Positions 1-9,417 of a DNA stretch of 64,000 nt are shown here, piece after piece. The position numbers were made by a program, and so were the translations under genes. Numbering within the stretch: the stretch's first letter is position 1; each line of letters starts with the position of its first letter. The notes beneath the pieces are model-generated. The model was not told the origin of the DNA. It ran no database searches and saw only the letters and a program-made list of their open reading frames with translations. Source of the DNA: Polyangiaceae bacterium UTPRO1 (lineage in GTDB: Bacteria > Desulfobacterota > Binatia > UTPRO1); assembly GCA_002050235.1 (NCBI GenBank), contig MWST01000027.1, positions 89,155-153,154 on the forward strand, in the 5' to 3' direction.

Positions 1-2
1 TC

Positions 3-176
3 CTGATGATCCTTCCGTGCGGGATCATGTCGCTCGCCGTGCCTACCTGCGGAGCCGCCTGTATGTTCTGGAACGAGGGCACGGCGGCGGCGCTCGGCTT
101 TCTGGTTGCGGGTATCGCTTACTGGTCGACGGGCAAGCATCACGCCCTCGCTCGGGGCGAGCGTCGGCTCGTGTGA
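3..176 (+). CDS. C-terminal end of a membrane protein (partial)
   Basis: This frame enters from the left edge and ends at a TGA at 174-176, giving 57 residues. The visible part has two hydrophobic stretches, roughly residues 2-20 and 27-40, separated by a short polar turn, then a basic tail typical of a cytoplasmic end. Three Cys fall in the first 20 residues. It looks like the last one or two helices of an integral membrane protein. I do not recognise the family, and the remainder lies outside the window. It lies about 60 nt upstream of the repair fusion and shows no overlap with it. Confidence 0.45.
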   Translation: MMILPCGIMSLAVPTCGAACMFWNEGTAAALGFLVAGIAYWSTGKHHALARGERRLV

Positions 177-234
177 GGCAGCCCGGCTCAGTGCCGTCGT
201 TGGTTGGGGTCGGGCAGCCTGCTATGCGGCGTCG

Positions 235-1419
235 ATGGCCATGAAGCCCGGCTTCGCGCTCTTCGCCACGCCGATCGGCCGCTGTGCTATCGCCTGGTCG
301 GCGACCGGCGTTTCCGGCCTCGAGCTGCCGGGCGTCAACCCGCGCGCGACCCGGGCGCGCATGCGGGCGCGCTTTCCGCACGTCGCCGCGGCTGAGCCGC
401 CGGCGGCGATTCGCAGGGTCGTCGCTCGGATCCGGAAGCTCCTCGCCGGCGGGCGCGGCGACCTGTCGACGGTCGCCCTCGACATGAACGGGGTGTCGCC
501 ATTCCAGCGCCGCGTGTACGAGGCCGTGCGTGCGATCGCTCCCGGCGCTACTCGCACCTACGGCGAGATCGCGGCGCGCATCGGCAGGCCAGGCTCGGCG
601 CGCGCCGTCGGCCAGGCGCTCGGGCGCAATCCTTTTCCGATCGTCGTGCCGTGTCACCGCGTGCTCGCGGCCGGTAGCGCCGCGGGGGGCTTCACCGCCG
701 CGGGCGGAATCGCCACCAAGCTCCGCATGCTCGCGCTCGAGGGTACGGCGCTGCCGCCGGCTTTCGAGCCGCAGCGCCGCACCGGCAGCGCCGGGCTAGC
801 CTTCGACTGGGGCGCCGCCGTGGCGCACCTGAGAGCAGCGGATGCCAAGCTCGGCGCGGTCATCGATGCGGCGGGCGCCGCCAATGCGCTCGCACTCGCG
901 GCGACGCCGAGCATCTTCGCTGCCCTCGCCGAGGCGATCGTCCACCAGCAGCTCTCCGGAAAGGCCGCGGCCGCCATCTACGGCCGCTTCTGCGCGCTCT
1001 TCCCGCGCGCGGCGCATGGCCCGACCGCCGCCCACGTCCTGCGCGCCGGCGGCGAGCGCCTGCGCGGCGCCGGACTCTCGGCCGCGAAGGTCGCGGCGTT
1101 GCAGGACCTTGCACGTCGTGATCGCGCCGGCGAGATCCCGACGCTCGCCGAGGCGCTGGCGATGGACGATGCGGCGATCGTCGAGCGCTTGACGGTGGTC
1201 CGCGGCATCGGCCGCTGGACCGTGGAGATGTTCCTCATCTTCCATCTCGGGCGGCCCGACGTGCTCCCCGTCGACGACTACGGCGTTCGCAAGGGCTTCG
1301 CGCTCGCGCATCGCAAGCGGGCGCTGCCGACGCCGCGGGAGCTGGCCCGCTACGGTGAGCGCTGGCGGCCTTATCGCACCGTGGCGAGCTGGTACTGCTG
1401 GCGCGCGCTCGAGCTGTAG
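235..1419 (+). CDS. Fusion of methylated-DNA-protein cysteine methyltransferase (Ogt) with DNA-3-methyladenine glycosylase (AlkA type)
   Basis: Bifunctional alkylation-repair protein of 394 residues. Residues 1-175 form an Ogt/MGMT domain: the active-site motif PCHR places the acceptor Cys at 140, preceded by the DNA-binding helix with RAVGQALGRNPFPIVVP. Residues about 190-394 form an HhH-GPD glycosylase domain: IVHQQLSGKAA, the hairpin VRGIGRWTV (322-330) and PVDDYGVRKG, where Asp348 is the likely catalytic Asp. Known: Ogt removes alkyl groups from O6-guanine by suicide transfer, and AlkA excises 3-methylpurines. Inferred: one gene supplies both repairs. ATG 235 (or 241) is chosen because the open frame upstream lacks family similarity. 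No Ada-type N-terminal regulatory domain is present. Confidence 0.9.
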   Translation: MAMKPGFALFATPIGRCAIAWSATGVSGLELPGVNPRATRARMRARFPHVAAAEPPAAIRRVVARIRKLLAGGRGDLSTVALDMNGVSPFQRRVYEAVRAIAPGATRTYGEIAARIGRPGSARAVGQALGRNPFPIVVPCHRVLAAGSAAGGFTAAGGIATKLRMLALEGTALPPAFEPQRRTGSAGLAFDWGAAVAHLRAADAKLGAVIDAAGAANALALAATPSIFAALAEAIVHQQLSGKAAAAIYGRFCALFPRAAHGPTAAHVLRAGGERLRGAGLSAAKVAALQDLARRDRAGEIPTLAEALAMDDAAIVERLTVVRGIGRWTVEMFLIFHLGRPDVLPVDDYGVRKGFALAHRKRALPTPRELARYGERWRPYRTVASWYCWRALEL

Positions 1420-1480
1420 CGCCGAACCGTGGTCCGGGAGACGCGAGACGCCGGGCGCGATCCGGTCTAGGTAACGGCGG

Positions 1481-4228
1481 GTGCTGCGTCGTCTTCGAGT
1501 TCCGATGGTGCGCGCGGGGGTCGTCGCCGCCGCCGTCCTTGCCGCGCTCCTCGCCTGGCTGCTCTGGCGCCTCGACGCCGGGCCGCTGCCGCTCCCCGCT
1601 CTCGACCGGACGCTGGCGTCGGCGATCGCGGCGTTCGCGCCCGCGCTCGACGTTCGCATCGGTGCAGCGGCCCTCGTGCGTGCGGGTCGCGGCGTTGCGC
1701 TCGAGGTAGGCGACGTTCGGATCACGGACGCCGACGGAGCGCAGATCCTGGAGATGCCGCACGTGCGGGTGCGGCCGAGCCTGGGAGCGCTCCTCCGCGG
1801 CCGCTTCGTGGTCGCACGCATCGACGTCGGGGGCGTCGCAGTGGACCTGACGCGCCACACCGACGGTGCGTGGACGCTCGGCGGCGCCGCCGGCTTGCGC
1901 CTCGGCGGAGGTGCCGGTGCGAGCGCGACCGGCGCGGCGGTGCCGCTGCCGCGCATCGCGTTTACCGACAGCCGGGTGCGCATCGACGATCGCCGCTCCG
2001 GCGGAACGATCACGCTGTCGGAAGCAGACCTCGTCGTGTCACCGGGCACGGACGGAGTCGCGGCGACGCTCACGGCGGTGCTGGACCTGGAGAGCGACGT
2101 GCCGCCGCTGCGCGGTCGGTTGCATCTGCCGGTGCGCGGCGAGCTAGGCGCCGAGAGACGCGCCGACGGCGCCCCCGGGGATGTGCGCTTCGCAGTGGCC
2201 GGCGGTGACGGGACGCTGGCGCTGGCCGGCGGGGCGGGGCCGCCGCTCCCCTTCGCCGGGCTCGCCGTCGACGGTCGCTACCGGGCACGACACGAGATAC
2301 TGGCGCTCGATCGGATCACCGCGCGGCTCGATCGCTCGCACCTGGAGGCGCGGGCGCAGGTGCGTCTCGACGATGCACCGACGCTCGCGATCGCCGGGAC
2401 GGTCGACGTTCTCGGGCTCGACCGGCTGACGCGGCTATGGCCGGTCGACGTGGCGGCGCCGGCGCGCGACTGGGTGGCGGCGAGCCTCCGGGCGGGCGAG
2501 CTCCGCGACTGCCGCGTCCGTTTCGGCGCCCCGTTGTCGTCGCTCGATACGGCGCCGGCGGCCGCAGCCGCGCCACCTGCCGACGCCGCGGAGCTCGCGG
2601 TGCCGCTCGAGGTCGCTTGCGACTTCGCCGGCGTCACGGCGGACTATCTGCCGCCTCTCGCTCCGCTCCGCGCCGCCGCCGGTTCGGCGCGCCTCACCGC
2701 CGAGCGCCTCGTCGTCGATGTCCGGGAGGGCGCGGTCGGGGCGTGCCGCGTCGACGGCGGCACCTTGGCGATGGATCTCGCGGTCGACCCGGCGCAGGCG
2801 ACGATCGCAGCCGACGTCAGCGGTGCCACCGCCGACGTTCTGGCTCTGGTCGGAAAGCCGCCGCTCGCCTTCACGCCGCCGCTCGGGATAGCACCAGCGG
2901 CGGTCGGCGGCACGAGCCGCGTCCATGCCGAGCTGCGGTTGCCGATCGCGACCACGGTCGTCCCGGCGGATGTCGCTGTGCAGGCGACGGCGGCGCTCGC
3001 CGATGTGAGTCTGCCGCCGCTCGCGGCGGGAATCGGCATCAGCGGCGGTCGATTCGACGTGCGGGTGGACGGGACCACCCGCGTCGAGATCCAGGGGACG
3101 ACCGCCGTTACCGGTACGCCGCTCTTGTCGCGGCCGGTGGACCTGGCGCTCACGGTCGTTGCCGGCGCTACGGCGGGCGCGCGCAGCGTCGTCTTCGCGG
3201 TCGCCGGCGCCGAGGTGGACGCACGCGGCAACGCCAGCGTCACCGGGGACGGTCTGGCGGCGCTGGCGCTCGAGCGGCTGCGGCTTGCCGGAAGCGATGT
3301 CGCCGGGACGCTGCGGCGGACACCGGACGGCGGCTTGCGGGCGTCGCTCACGGGGACGAGCCTGGACGCAGGTCGCCTCTTCGCGGGCGGGGCGGCGCTC
3401 CCCGAGGGCACGCCGCTCTTCGCCGGTCCGTTCAGCGTCGCCGTGAACGTCGCGAGCTTGCGAACGGCGAGCGGTCACGAGCTGCGCGACGTCCGCGGCA
3501 CGATCGCCGGTCGCGGCGGCGCCGTTACCGTCGTCGCGCTCGACGCCGGGCTGGTTCCGGACGGCACCGTCCGTGTCAGTCTCCAGGACGGCAGCGCACC
3601 GCGCCGGGTGTCGGTGACGTCGGATCGCGCCGGACAGGTGCTAGCCGCGGTCGCAGGCCTGCCGCAGATCGTCGGCGGCGCGCTCGTGCTCGAGGCGACG
3701 ACCGATGCCCGCGGTCCGCTCGCCGCCCTCGAGGGAACGCTCGTCCTGCGCGACTTCCGCATCGTCCGCGCTCCGGTGCTGGCGCAGATCCTCTCGATCG
3801 GGTCGCTCGGCGGTATCGCGGCGCTGGCGCAGGGCGAGGGTCTGCCCATCCGCGAAGCACGGGTGCCCTTTCGCTGGGACGGCAGCCGGCTCATCGTGGC
3901 GGACGTGCGCGCGGTCGGCGCCGTCGGCCTCACGGCCGACGGCGAGCTCGATCACGCTGCCGGGACGTGCGACGTGCGCGGCAACGTCATCCCCGCCTAT
4001 TCGTTGAACAGCGCCCTCGGGAAGGTGCCGTTCCTCGGCCGCTTCCTCGTCGGCGGCGAAGGCGAGGGCGTCTTCGGGATCGACTACCGCGTGCACGGCA
4101 GGACGGCCGATCCGACGGTGTCGGTGAACCCTCTCACCTCGGTGGCGCCGACGGTGCTGCGGGCGTGGTTCGTCGATCCCTTCACGCGCAGCGCCGGCGC
4201 CGCCTGGCGCCGAGGGCGCGGGCAGTGA
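1481..4228 (+). CDS. YhdP/AsmA-like inner-membrane-anchored periplasmic protein
   Basis: 915 residues starting at a GTG. An N-terminal membrane anchor (about residues 10-28) is followed by a long repetitive beta-rich region that is presumably periplasmic. The last 150 residues match the conserved end of the YhdP/AsmA C-terminal family: a GNVIPAYSLN motif, then KVPFLGRFLVGG, EGVFGIDYRVHG, and the final VNPLTSVAP with a LRAWF-like tail. Known: this family bridges the inner and outer membranes and takes part in phospholipid transport and outer-membrane homeostasis. YhdP of E. coli is about 1270 residues, so this is a shorter version. Its stop codon overlaps the first of two REP-like repeats. Confidence 0.75.
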   Translation: MLRRLRVPMVRAGVVAAAVLAALLAWLLWRLDAGPLPLPALDRTLASAIAAFAPALDVRIGAAALVRAGRGVALEVGDVRITDADGAQILEMPHVRVRPSLGALLRGRFVVARIDVGGVAVDLTRHTDGAWTLGGAAGLRLGGGAGASATGAAVPLPRIAFTDSRVRIDDRRSGGTITLSEADLVVSPGTDGVAATLTAVLDLESDVPPLRGRLHLPVRGELGAERRADGAPGDVRFAVAGGDGTLALAGGAGPPLPFAGLAVDGRYRARHEILALDRITARLDRSHLEARAQVRLDDAPTLAIAGTVDVLGLDRLTRLWPVDVAAPARDWVAASLRAGELRDCRVRFGAPLSSLDTAPAAAAAPPADAAELAVPLEVACDFAGVTADYLPPLAPLRAAAGSARLTAERLVVDVREGAVGACRVDGGTLAMDLAVDPAQATIAADVSGATADVLALVGKPPLAFTPPLGIAPAAVGGTSRVHAELRLPIATTVVPADVAVQATAALADVSLPPLAAGIGISGGRFDVRVDGTTRVEIQGTTAVTGTPLLSRPVDLALTVVAGATAGARSVVFAVAGAEVDARGNASVTGDGLAALALERLRLAGSDVAGTLRRTPDGGLRASLTGTSLDAGRLFAGGAALPEGTPLFAGPFSVAVNVASLRTASGHELRDVRGTIAGRGGAVTVVALDAGLVPDGTVRVSLQDGSAPRRVSVTSDRAGQVLAAVAGLPQIVGGALVLEATTDARGPLAALEGTLVLRDFRIVRAPVLAQILSIGSLGGIAALAQGEGLPIREARVPFRWDGSRLIVADVRAVGAVGLTADGELDHAAGTCDVRGNVIPAYSLNSALGKVPFLGRFLVGGEGEGVFGIDYRVHGRTADPTVSVNPLTSVAPTVLRAWFVDPFTRSAGAAWRRGRGQ

Positions 4229-4334
4229 CCCCGGAGCTCGTCACTGTCCCGGGGATCGGAATTCGGAAACTTGCCTGGGAGGCGGGGCTGACCGGACACG
4301 ATGACCCGGGCCGAGTCACTGTCCCGGGGATCGG
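4226..4334. repeat. Two REP-like hairpin repeats, about 75 nt apart
   Basis: The 20-mer GTCACTGTCCCGGGGATCGG occurs at 4240-4259 and again at 4315-4334. Each copy is preceded by a TGACCC(C)GG block (from 4226 and from 4302), so each unit can fold with a CCCCGG/CCGGGG or CCCGGG/CCCGGG stem around a 12-14 nt loop. The first unit starts inside the stop codon of the upstream gene. Imperfect palindromic units in an intergenic gap are typical of REP elements moved by RAYT transposases. No such transposase lies in this window. Confidence 0.6.
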
Positions 4335-4398
4335 CAGCGCCGCGCCGCTCCGACTTGCCGGCTGCACGGTGAGCGCGTAGGGACGATCGCCGCTGCCG

Positions 4399-6279
4399 AT
4401 GCGCCCTCTCGCCCTGCCGCTGCTCGCCGCTGCGCTCATTGTTGCCGCCGCCGGCTGCGCCGCTCCCGTCCGCGTCCACCGCGTCGACTCCCGCGCCGTC
4501 GATCGCGAGCTCACGCGCAGCGTCACCTCGAGCGGCGAGCTCAGCCGCGACACCCACAACGTTTTGCACCGCTGGGGCCTGATCGCGGCCTACGCGACGC
4601 GCCCCGACGACGTCATCGGCTTCCTGCACCAGACTCTGGTCGACGGCCGCGAGGGCCCGGACGCCGCCTTCGCCCTCGCCGAGCTCTCGTTTCAGCACGC
4701 GGAGCGCGATCACCGCGGGCCGCAGGAGCGCTGGCGGCGGACCGAGCACTATCTCGCTGCGGCGGTCTACGCCTACGCATTCCTCTTCCCGGACGACCCG
4801 CAGGACGTTCCGCACCGCTTCGACCCGCGCGTGCGCCGCGCCGCCGACCTCTACAACCGCGGCTTCACGCTCGGCCTGCCGAGCGTCGACGGGCGCTCGG
4901 TGGCTATCGCCGGCGGCTGCTACCCGCTCCCGTTCGGCAGCATCGACATCGCCTTCGACGAGCGCAGCCTGCGCTGGGGCGAACGGCGCCTCGAGGACTT
5001 CGTTCCCGCCGCCGAGATCGAGGTGCGCGGCCTCACCGAACGCTATCGCCGCGCCGGGCTCGGGGTGCCGCTCGCCGCCGGCACCAGACCGCTCGATGCC
5101 GCCGGGGAGCCCGAGGATTTCATCGATCCCGCGACCCGCGTCCCGGTGACCGCGGTCCTGCGCATCCCCACCCCGCGCGCCCAGCTCGCACGCCAGCGGT
5201 TGCAGGCGTCGCTCGCGCTCTACGACGCCACCGCGATCGAGGCGATCACCATCGACGACCGCCCGGTGCCGCTGGAGGTCGAGCCGACCGCCGCCTTCGC
5301 CTACATGCTCGCCGAGCAGAAGTTCTGGGACTTCGAGCTCAAGAGCTTGCTCGGGAGGACGGTGCTCGGGAAGGAGCCGATGCGGCTCACCGCCGTGCAG
5401 CCGTGGCGCCGCGGCCGCATTCCGGTGGTGCTCGTGCACGGCACCGGGTCGAGCCCGGGGCGCTGGGGCGACATGGTGAACGACCTCCTCGACGATCCGG
5501 TGGTGCGCGAGCGCTATCAGTTCTGGTTCTTCACCTACGATTCTGGGAATCCGATCCTCTATTCCGCCGGCGGGCTCCGCGATCTGCTGACGGCAGCCGT
5601 GGCCCGGCTCGATCCCGACGGTACGGATCCGATGCTCCGCCGCATGGTCGTGATCGGCCACAGCCAGGGCGGGCTCATCGCCAAGCTCACGGCGGTCGAC
5701 AGCGGCGACAAGCTCTGGGGCTTCCGGACCAGGCTCGACGACCTGCTGGTCAGCGCCAGGACCCGCGAGCTCCTGCGACGGTTGGCGTTCGTGAAGCCGC
5801 TGCCGTTCGTCGAGCGCGTGGTGTTCGTTGCTACGCCGCACCGCGGGAGCTATCTCGCCGGGAGCTGGATCGCGCACCGGCTCGCGGGCCTCATCGCCAT
5901 GCCGAGCAAGATCGTCGACGCCGGCGCCGAGATCGCGCAGGGGAATCCCGACTTCGCGAGCTGGCGGGTGCCGAGCGCCGTCGACAACATGACCCCCGGG
6001 CATCCGTTCGTGCGCGCGCTCGGCCCGATGTCGGTAGACCCCGGGATCGCCTGCCACTCGATCGTCGCCGTCAAGAGCGGTCCGCCCTACGATGGCGGCA
6101 GCGATGGCGTGGTGCGCTACGAGAGCGCCCACCGCACGGACTGCGCTTCGGAGCTGGTCGTGCGCTCGTCGCACTCCTGCCAGTCCAACCCGGCGACGAT
6201 CGCCGAAGTGCGGCGCATCCTCCTGCGGCACCTCGACGATGGCGCCGCCGCCGGGCGGATCAGGCCGAGTGAACCCTAA
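4399..6279 (+). CDS. Lipoprotein alpha/beta-hydrolase (lipase/esterase-like)
   Basis: 626 residues. The first 20 residues form a lipoprotein signal ending in AAAGC, so Cys20 should be lipidated. The C-terminal half is an alpha/beta-hydrolase: the oxyanion region VLVHGTGSSPGRW near residue 350 and the nucleophile elbow G-H-S-Q-G at 420-424 (Ser422), followed by a lipase-like lid region and ATPHRGSY. The N-terminal 300 residues resemble no domain I can name. Inferred role: an envelope-anchored esterase or lipase acting in the periplasm or on the outer membrane. The substrate cannot be told from sequence. Its last 20 nt overlap the 3' end of the convergent glycosidase gene. Confidence 0.8.
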   Translation: MRPLALPLLAAALIVAAAGCAAPVRVHRVDSRAVDRELTRSVTSSGELSRDTHNVLHRWGLIAAYATRPDDVIGFLHQTLVDGREGPDAAFALAELSFQHAERDHRGPQERWRRTEHYLAAAVYAYAFLFPDDPQDVPHRFDPRVRRAADLYNRGFTLGLPSVDGRSVAIAGGCYPLPFGSIDIAFDERSLRWGERRLEDFVPAAEIEVRGLTERYRRAGLGVPLAAGTRPLDAAGEPEDFIDPATRVPVTAVLRIPTPRAQLARQRLQASLALYDATAIEAITIDDRPVPLEVEPTAAFAYMLAEQKFWDFELKSLLGRTVLGKEPMRLTAVQPWRRGRIPVVLVHGTGSSPGRWGDMVNDLLDDPVVRERYQFWFFTYDSGNPILYSAGGLRDLLTAAVARLDPDGTDPMLRRMVVIGHSQGGLIAKLTAVDSGDKLWGFRTRLDDLLVSARTRELLRRLAFVKPLPFVERVVFVATPHRGSYLAGSWIAHRLAGLIAMPSKIVDAGAEIAQGNPDFASWRVPSAVDNMTPGHPFVRALGPMSVDPGIACHSIVAVKSGPPYDGGSDGVVRYESAHRTDCASELVVRSSHSCQSNPATIAEVRRILLRHLDDGAAAGRIRPSEP

Positions 6280-9200
6280 GGACCACTGCCGCCGGACAGG
6301 CGCGAACCGTAGCCGCGGCGGCGGTGAAGTCGCGGTGCGGGCGGCCGTCGATCTCGACGGCCGCGAGCGGGCCTGGGAGCGGCGGCCGCACGACGAGCCC
6401 GCCCGCCGGCACGCGTAGCGTGCCGCGCAGCGCGACGGCTACGGCGCCGTCGCCGTCGCGGCCGAGCGTGAAGCCCAAGGTGCCGTGGCGCGTACGCAGT
6501 CCGTCGGCCACTACCGGGCCGTCGTCGAGCCAGGCCGGCGGAATGCCGGCGGCGATCACGATGGCGTCGTCCTCCGGGCGCTCGTAGGCGAGCATAGCGA
6601 GGAACGAGAGCACCCACTCGGCGCCTATCCAGGCGTGCGGAACGTCGCCTATGTGGCCGGGGCTCCTGGGATCACGCCAGGAGATCTCGGGCCATTGGTT
6701 CCAGGCCGGCGGTCGGCGGTCGTCGAGGAGGAACTCGGCGAGCTCGTTGGCGGCGGCGCGCTCGCCCAGGTGCACCAGGGCGCCGATGTTCCGCACCTCG
6801 TAGGCGGTATAGTCCGACCAGTCGACGGTGCCGTCGCGCCGCGCGCGGAAGCCGCGCAGGTACTCGGCGTAGGTCGCAGCGAGGGTGTCCGCCGGCATCA
6901 GCGACGATTCGCCGAGGAGTGCTACCGCATTCGAGGTCGCGGTCGGGTCGAAGTCGGCCCACTCTACCGAGCCCGGCACGTAGGCGAGGCCGCGGGTGGC
7001 GATGGTGTGGGCGAGCGAGGCGCGGATGTCGGCGCCGAAGGCGTCGCGGACGGTGCGCCAGCGCGCCGCCGTCGCCGTGTCGCCGCGGGCGTCGGCGAGG
7101 TCGGCGGCGTCGGCGAGGGCGCGCACCGCCCAGAAGTCGTCCCAGTACGAGTGCACCGGTTGCGCCAGGTAGCCCTCGTGGCTCGCCGATTCGGGGAGGA
7201 GGCCGCGGCAGCCGCGCTTCTCCTCGGCGTCCCAGGCGGGGCCCAGGCGCGAGGCGCGCAGGGCTTCGATCCGGGCAACGGCGCCGGTGACGGCGGGCCA
7301 GAGCGCATCGAGGAAGGCGCGGTCGCCGCCGGTGCGGAAGCACTCGGCGATCGCGAATACGAGCTCGCCGTGGCTGTCGTGCTCGACCAGCCAGTCGGGT
7401 CCGTGGGCGTCGACCGCGCACGGCACGAAGCCGTCGCCACGCTGGAAGCCGGCATACCAGCGCGTGAACTCCATCGCTTCGGCGACGCACCCCAGGCGCA
7501 GCAACGCCGTCGCCATGATCGTGCCGTCGCGGATCCAGGCGCGGGTATAACGGCGCGGCCCCGGCTGCAGGGCCGGCCCGGAGCGCTCGATCAGCACGTT
7601 GGCGACCCCGGTGCGGAGCGTGTCGACGTAGCGCTGCCAGCGCGGCGACACCGTGATGCTGACGTCGGCGAGCTTGGCGCGCCAGAGCGCCGCGGCGCGC
7701 GCGAAGGCGTCGGGGCCGGCGATGGCGATGCGCGGCATGCCAGCCGCGCGATCGGTGGTTGCGAACGGGGCCGCCAGGTAGACCTCGCGGGTGGCGCCCG
7801 GTTCGAGGTCCAGGTCGAAGCGGAGCGCGCCCGACGCGTAGCCGAAAGCGTCGTCGACCGCGGCGCGCGCCGGTACGTCGCCGACGCGAAGCGTGTCGAC
7901 GACGCTCCCTTGGTCGAAGGTCGCGGCGCCGAAAGCGGCGGCTGCGGAGAGTGCCACGAGCGCGCGTTCGCCGTCGATCCGGACGCCATCGCGTCCCCCC
8001 GCGAGCTGGGCGATCCGGCGCACGCCGCCGAGCGCCCCGAAGGCCTGCCAGGGCGGCGTCACCTGGAAGGGGCGGAGCGCCGCGAAGAGCCGCACCGAGC
8101 GCGCGATCGGGCCGGCGTTCTCGATGCGATAGCGCAGGAAGAGGGTGGGGCGGCCGCTGCTGCGGAGCGCGCAGGCACTGATGCACAGCGCCATCTCGCC
8201 GGCGCGCCAGCGCGACGACGGTAGCGGCAGGTAGCCGTCCGCGAGCTCCGTCGTCACCGTTGCGTCCGCCCAGGTGAGGAGCCGGTCGTCGACGAAGAGG
8301 AACGGCTCTACCGAGCACGTGCCGCGGTCGAGCTCGACCAGACCTTCCTCGTTCATGAGCGCGCAGGTGTCGCCGTCGGGGACGCCGATCGGGGTCCAGT
8401 AGGATTGCTCGCGGACGAGCCAGCGCGGATAGTCGCCGCGCGCCGCCTCGGCGGCGACGCCGTGGAAGAAGGTCTGGATGGAGCGCGAGAGCTCGAAGGG
8501 ACGGATCGTGATCGCGGCGATGCCGAAGCCGGCGCCGCCGACGCTCGCCGTCAGCTCGAGGCGGAGATAGCGGGCCGCGGTCCCCGGCATGAAGATCCAG
8601 CTGCGCGGGGCGTCGGCGTGGGTGGTCGCGTGGACGGTCGTCCACGCGGCGCCGTCCACCGAGGTGGCGACGCTGAAGGCGCGGGCGCGTCCGTCGGGCT
8701 CCCAGTCGATGGTGAGGCCGCCGTACTCGCGCTCGGCGCCGAAGTCGACCTGGATCCACTGCGGAGCGGCGCCGCGCGCGCTCCGCCAGCTTGCGGGCGG
8801 CGGGTGGTCGAAGATGCCGTCGGCGGCATGGCCCGGGAGGGCGCTCGAGGCCCGCACCAGCGGCCGGCCGCGGACGGTCAGGTCTTCGAGGCGGAGGTCG
8901 GCTATCCAGAGGCTGCCGCGTCCGCCCGGCCCGGCGGCGAGCGCGATCTCCACCGCTCCGAGGTCGACCAGCGTCCCGCCGCCCGCAGGTCCCCACGCGA
9001 ACTCGACGGCGCTGCTGCGGATCCGCATCGGCGTCCACGCTTCGGGGAGCGCGAAGACCTCCTCTTTGTACCACCAGACGTTGCGGCCGCTCGCATCGGC
9101 GAGCTTGAGCTCGAGGCGGTTCGCCGGTCCCCGGCCGCGCACCTGGAAGGCGAGAGCCCAGGTCTCGGGCATCGTCACCGTGACCGGCTTCCGGGCGACG

Positions 9201-9346
9201 ACGAAGCCGCCGCCGTCGCCGAAGTCGAAGTCGCAGCGCATGGCCGAGCGTCCTTCGGGCCCGAGGTCGCGCGCGAGCTCGAGCCTCGCCAGCCCGGAGG
9301 CGACGGGGAGCCAGCTCGAGAGGTCGGTGAAGTCGTCGAGGAGCAC
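6260..9346 (-). CDS. Multidomain six-hairpin glycosidase with carbohydrate-binding and F5/8-type-C domains
   Basis: About 1028 residues from a GTG at 9346. In order: a beta-sandwich beginning LLDDFTDLSSW (about 1-170) like CBM11-type or galactose-binding modules; an F5/8 type C (discoidin) domain around residues 180-310 (ARYLRLELTASVGGAGFGIA); a beta-rich linker; then an (alpha/alpha)6 barrel with YTRAWIRDGTIMATALLRLG and YWDDFWAVRAL, as in glycogen-debranching and GH15-like enzymes; then a small C-terminal beta domain. The likely role is hydrolysis of an oligosaccharide or glucan, exact specificity unknown. The frame stays open upstream across the MFS gene without a start codon in the 70-nt gap, so 9346 is the best start and export is uncertain. 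It is cotranscribed with the MFS gene. Confidence 0.7.
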   Translation of the reverse strand: MLLDDFTDLSSWLPVASGLARLELARDLGPEGRSAMRCDFDFGDGGGFVVARKPVTVTMPETWALAFQVRGRGPANRLELKLADASGRNVWWYKEEVFALPEAWTPMRIRSSAVEFAWGPAGGGTLVDLGAVEIALAAGPGGRGSLWIADLRLEDLTVRGRPLVRASSALPGHAADGIFDHPPPASWRSARGAAPQWIQVDFGAEREYGGLTIDWEPDGRARAFSVATSVDGAAWTTVHATTHADAPRSWIFMPGTAARYLRLELTASVGGAGFGIAAITIRPFELSRSIQTFFHGVAAEAARGDYPRWLVREQSYWTPIGVPDGDTCALMNEEGLVELDRGTCSVEPFLFVDDRLLTWADATVTTELADGYLPLPSSRWRAGEMALCISACALRSSGRPTLFLRYRIENAGPIARSVRLFAALRPFQVTPPWQAFGALGGVRRIAQLAGGRDGVRIDGERALVALSAAAAFGAATFDQGSVVDTLRVGDVPARAAVDDAFGYASGALRFDLDLEPGATREVYLAAPFATTDRAAGMPRIAIAGPDAFARAAALWRAKLADVSITVSPRWQRYVDTLRTGVANVLIERSGPALQPGPRRYTRAWIRDGTIMATALLRLGCVAEAMEFTRWYAGFQRGDGFVPCAVDAHGPDWLVEHDSHGELVFAIAECFRTGGDRAFLDALWPAVTGAVARIEALRASRLGPAWDAEEKRGCRGLLPESASHEGYLAQPVHSYWDDFWAVRALADAADLADARGDTATAARWRTVRDAFGADIRASLAHTIATRGLAYVPGSVEWADFDPTATSNAVALLGESSLMPADTLAATYAEYLRGFRARRDGTVDWSDYTAYEVRNIGALVHLGERAAANELAEFLLDDRRPPAWNQWPEISWRDPRSPGHIGDVPHAWIGAEWVLSFLAMLAYERPEDDAIVIAAGIPPAWLDDGPVVADGLRTRHGTLGFTLGRDGDGAVAVALRGTLRVPAGGLVVRPPLPGPLAAVEIDGRPHRDFTAAAATVRACPAAVVLRVHSA

Positions 9347-9417
9347 GGTTCGGGAGCGCGCGCGCGCCGCGCGACGATAGAGAACGGCAACCGCGATGAC
9401 AACGGCGGGGAGCGGCG

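Noticed and set aside
2437..4380. Long plus-strand frame overlapping the YhdP-like gene
   Set aside because: Arg/Gly-rich shadow translation without motifs; the other frame has the conserved YhdP end.
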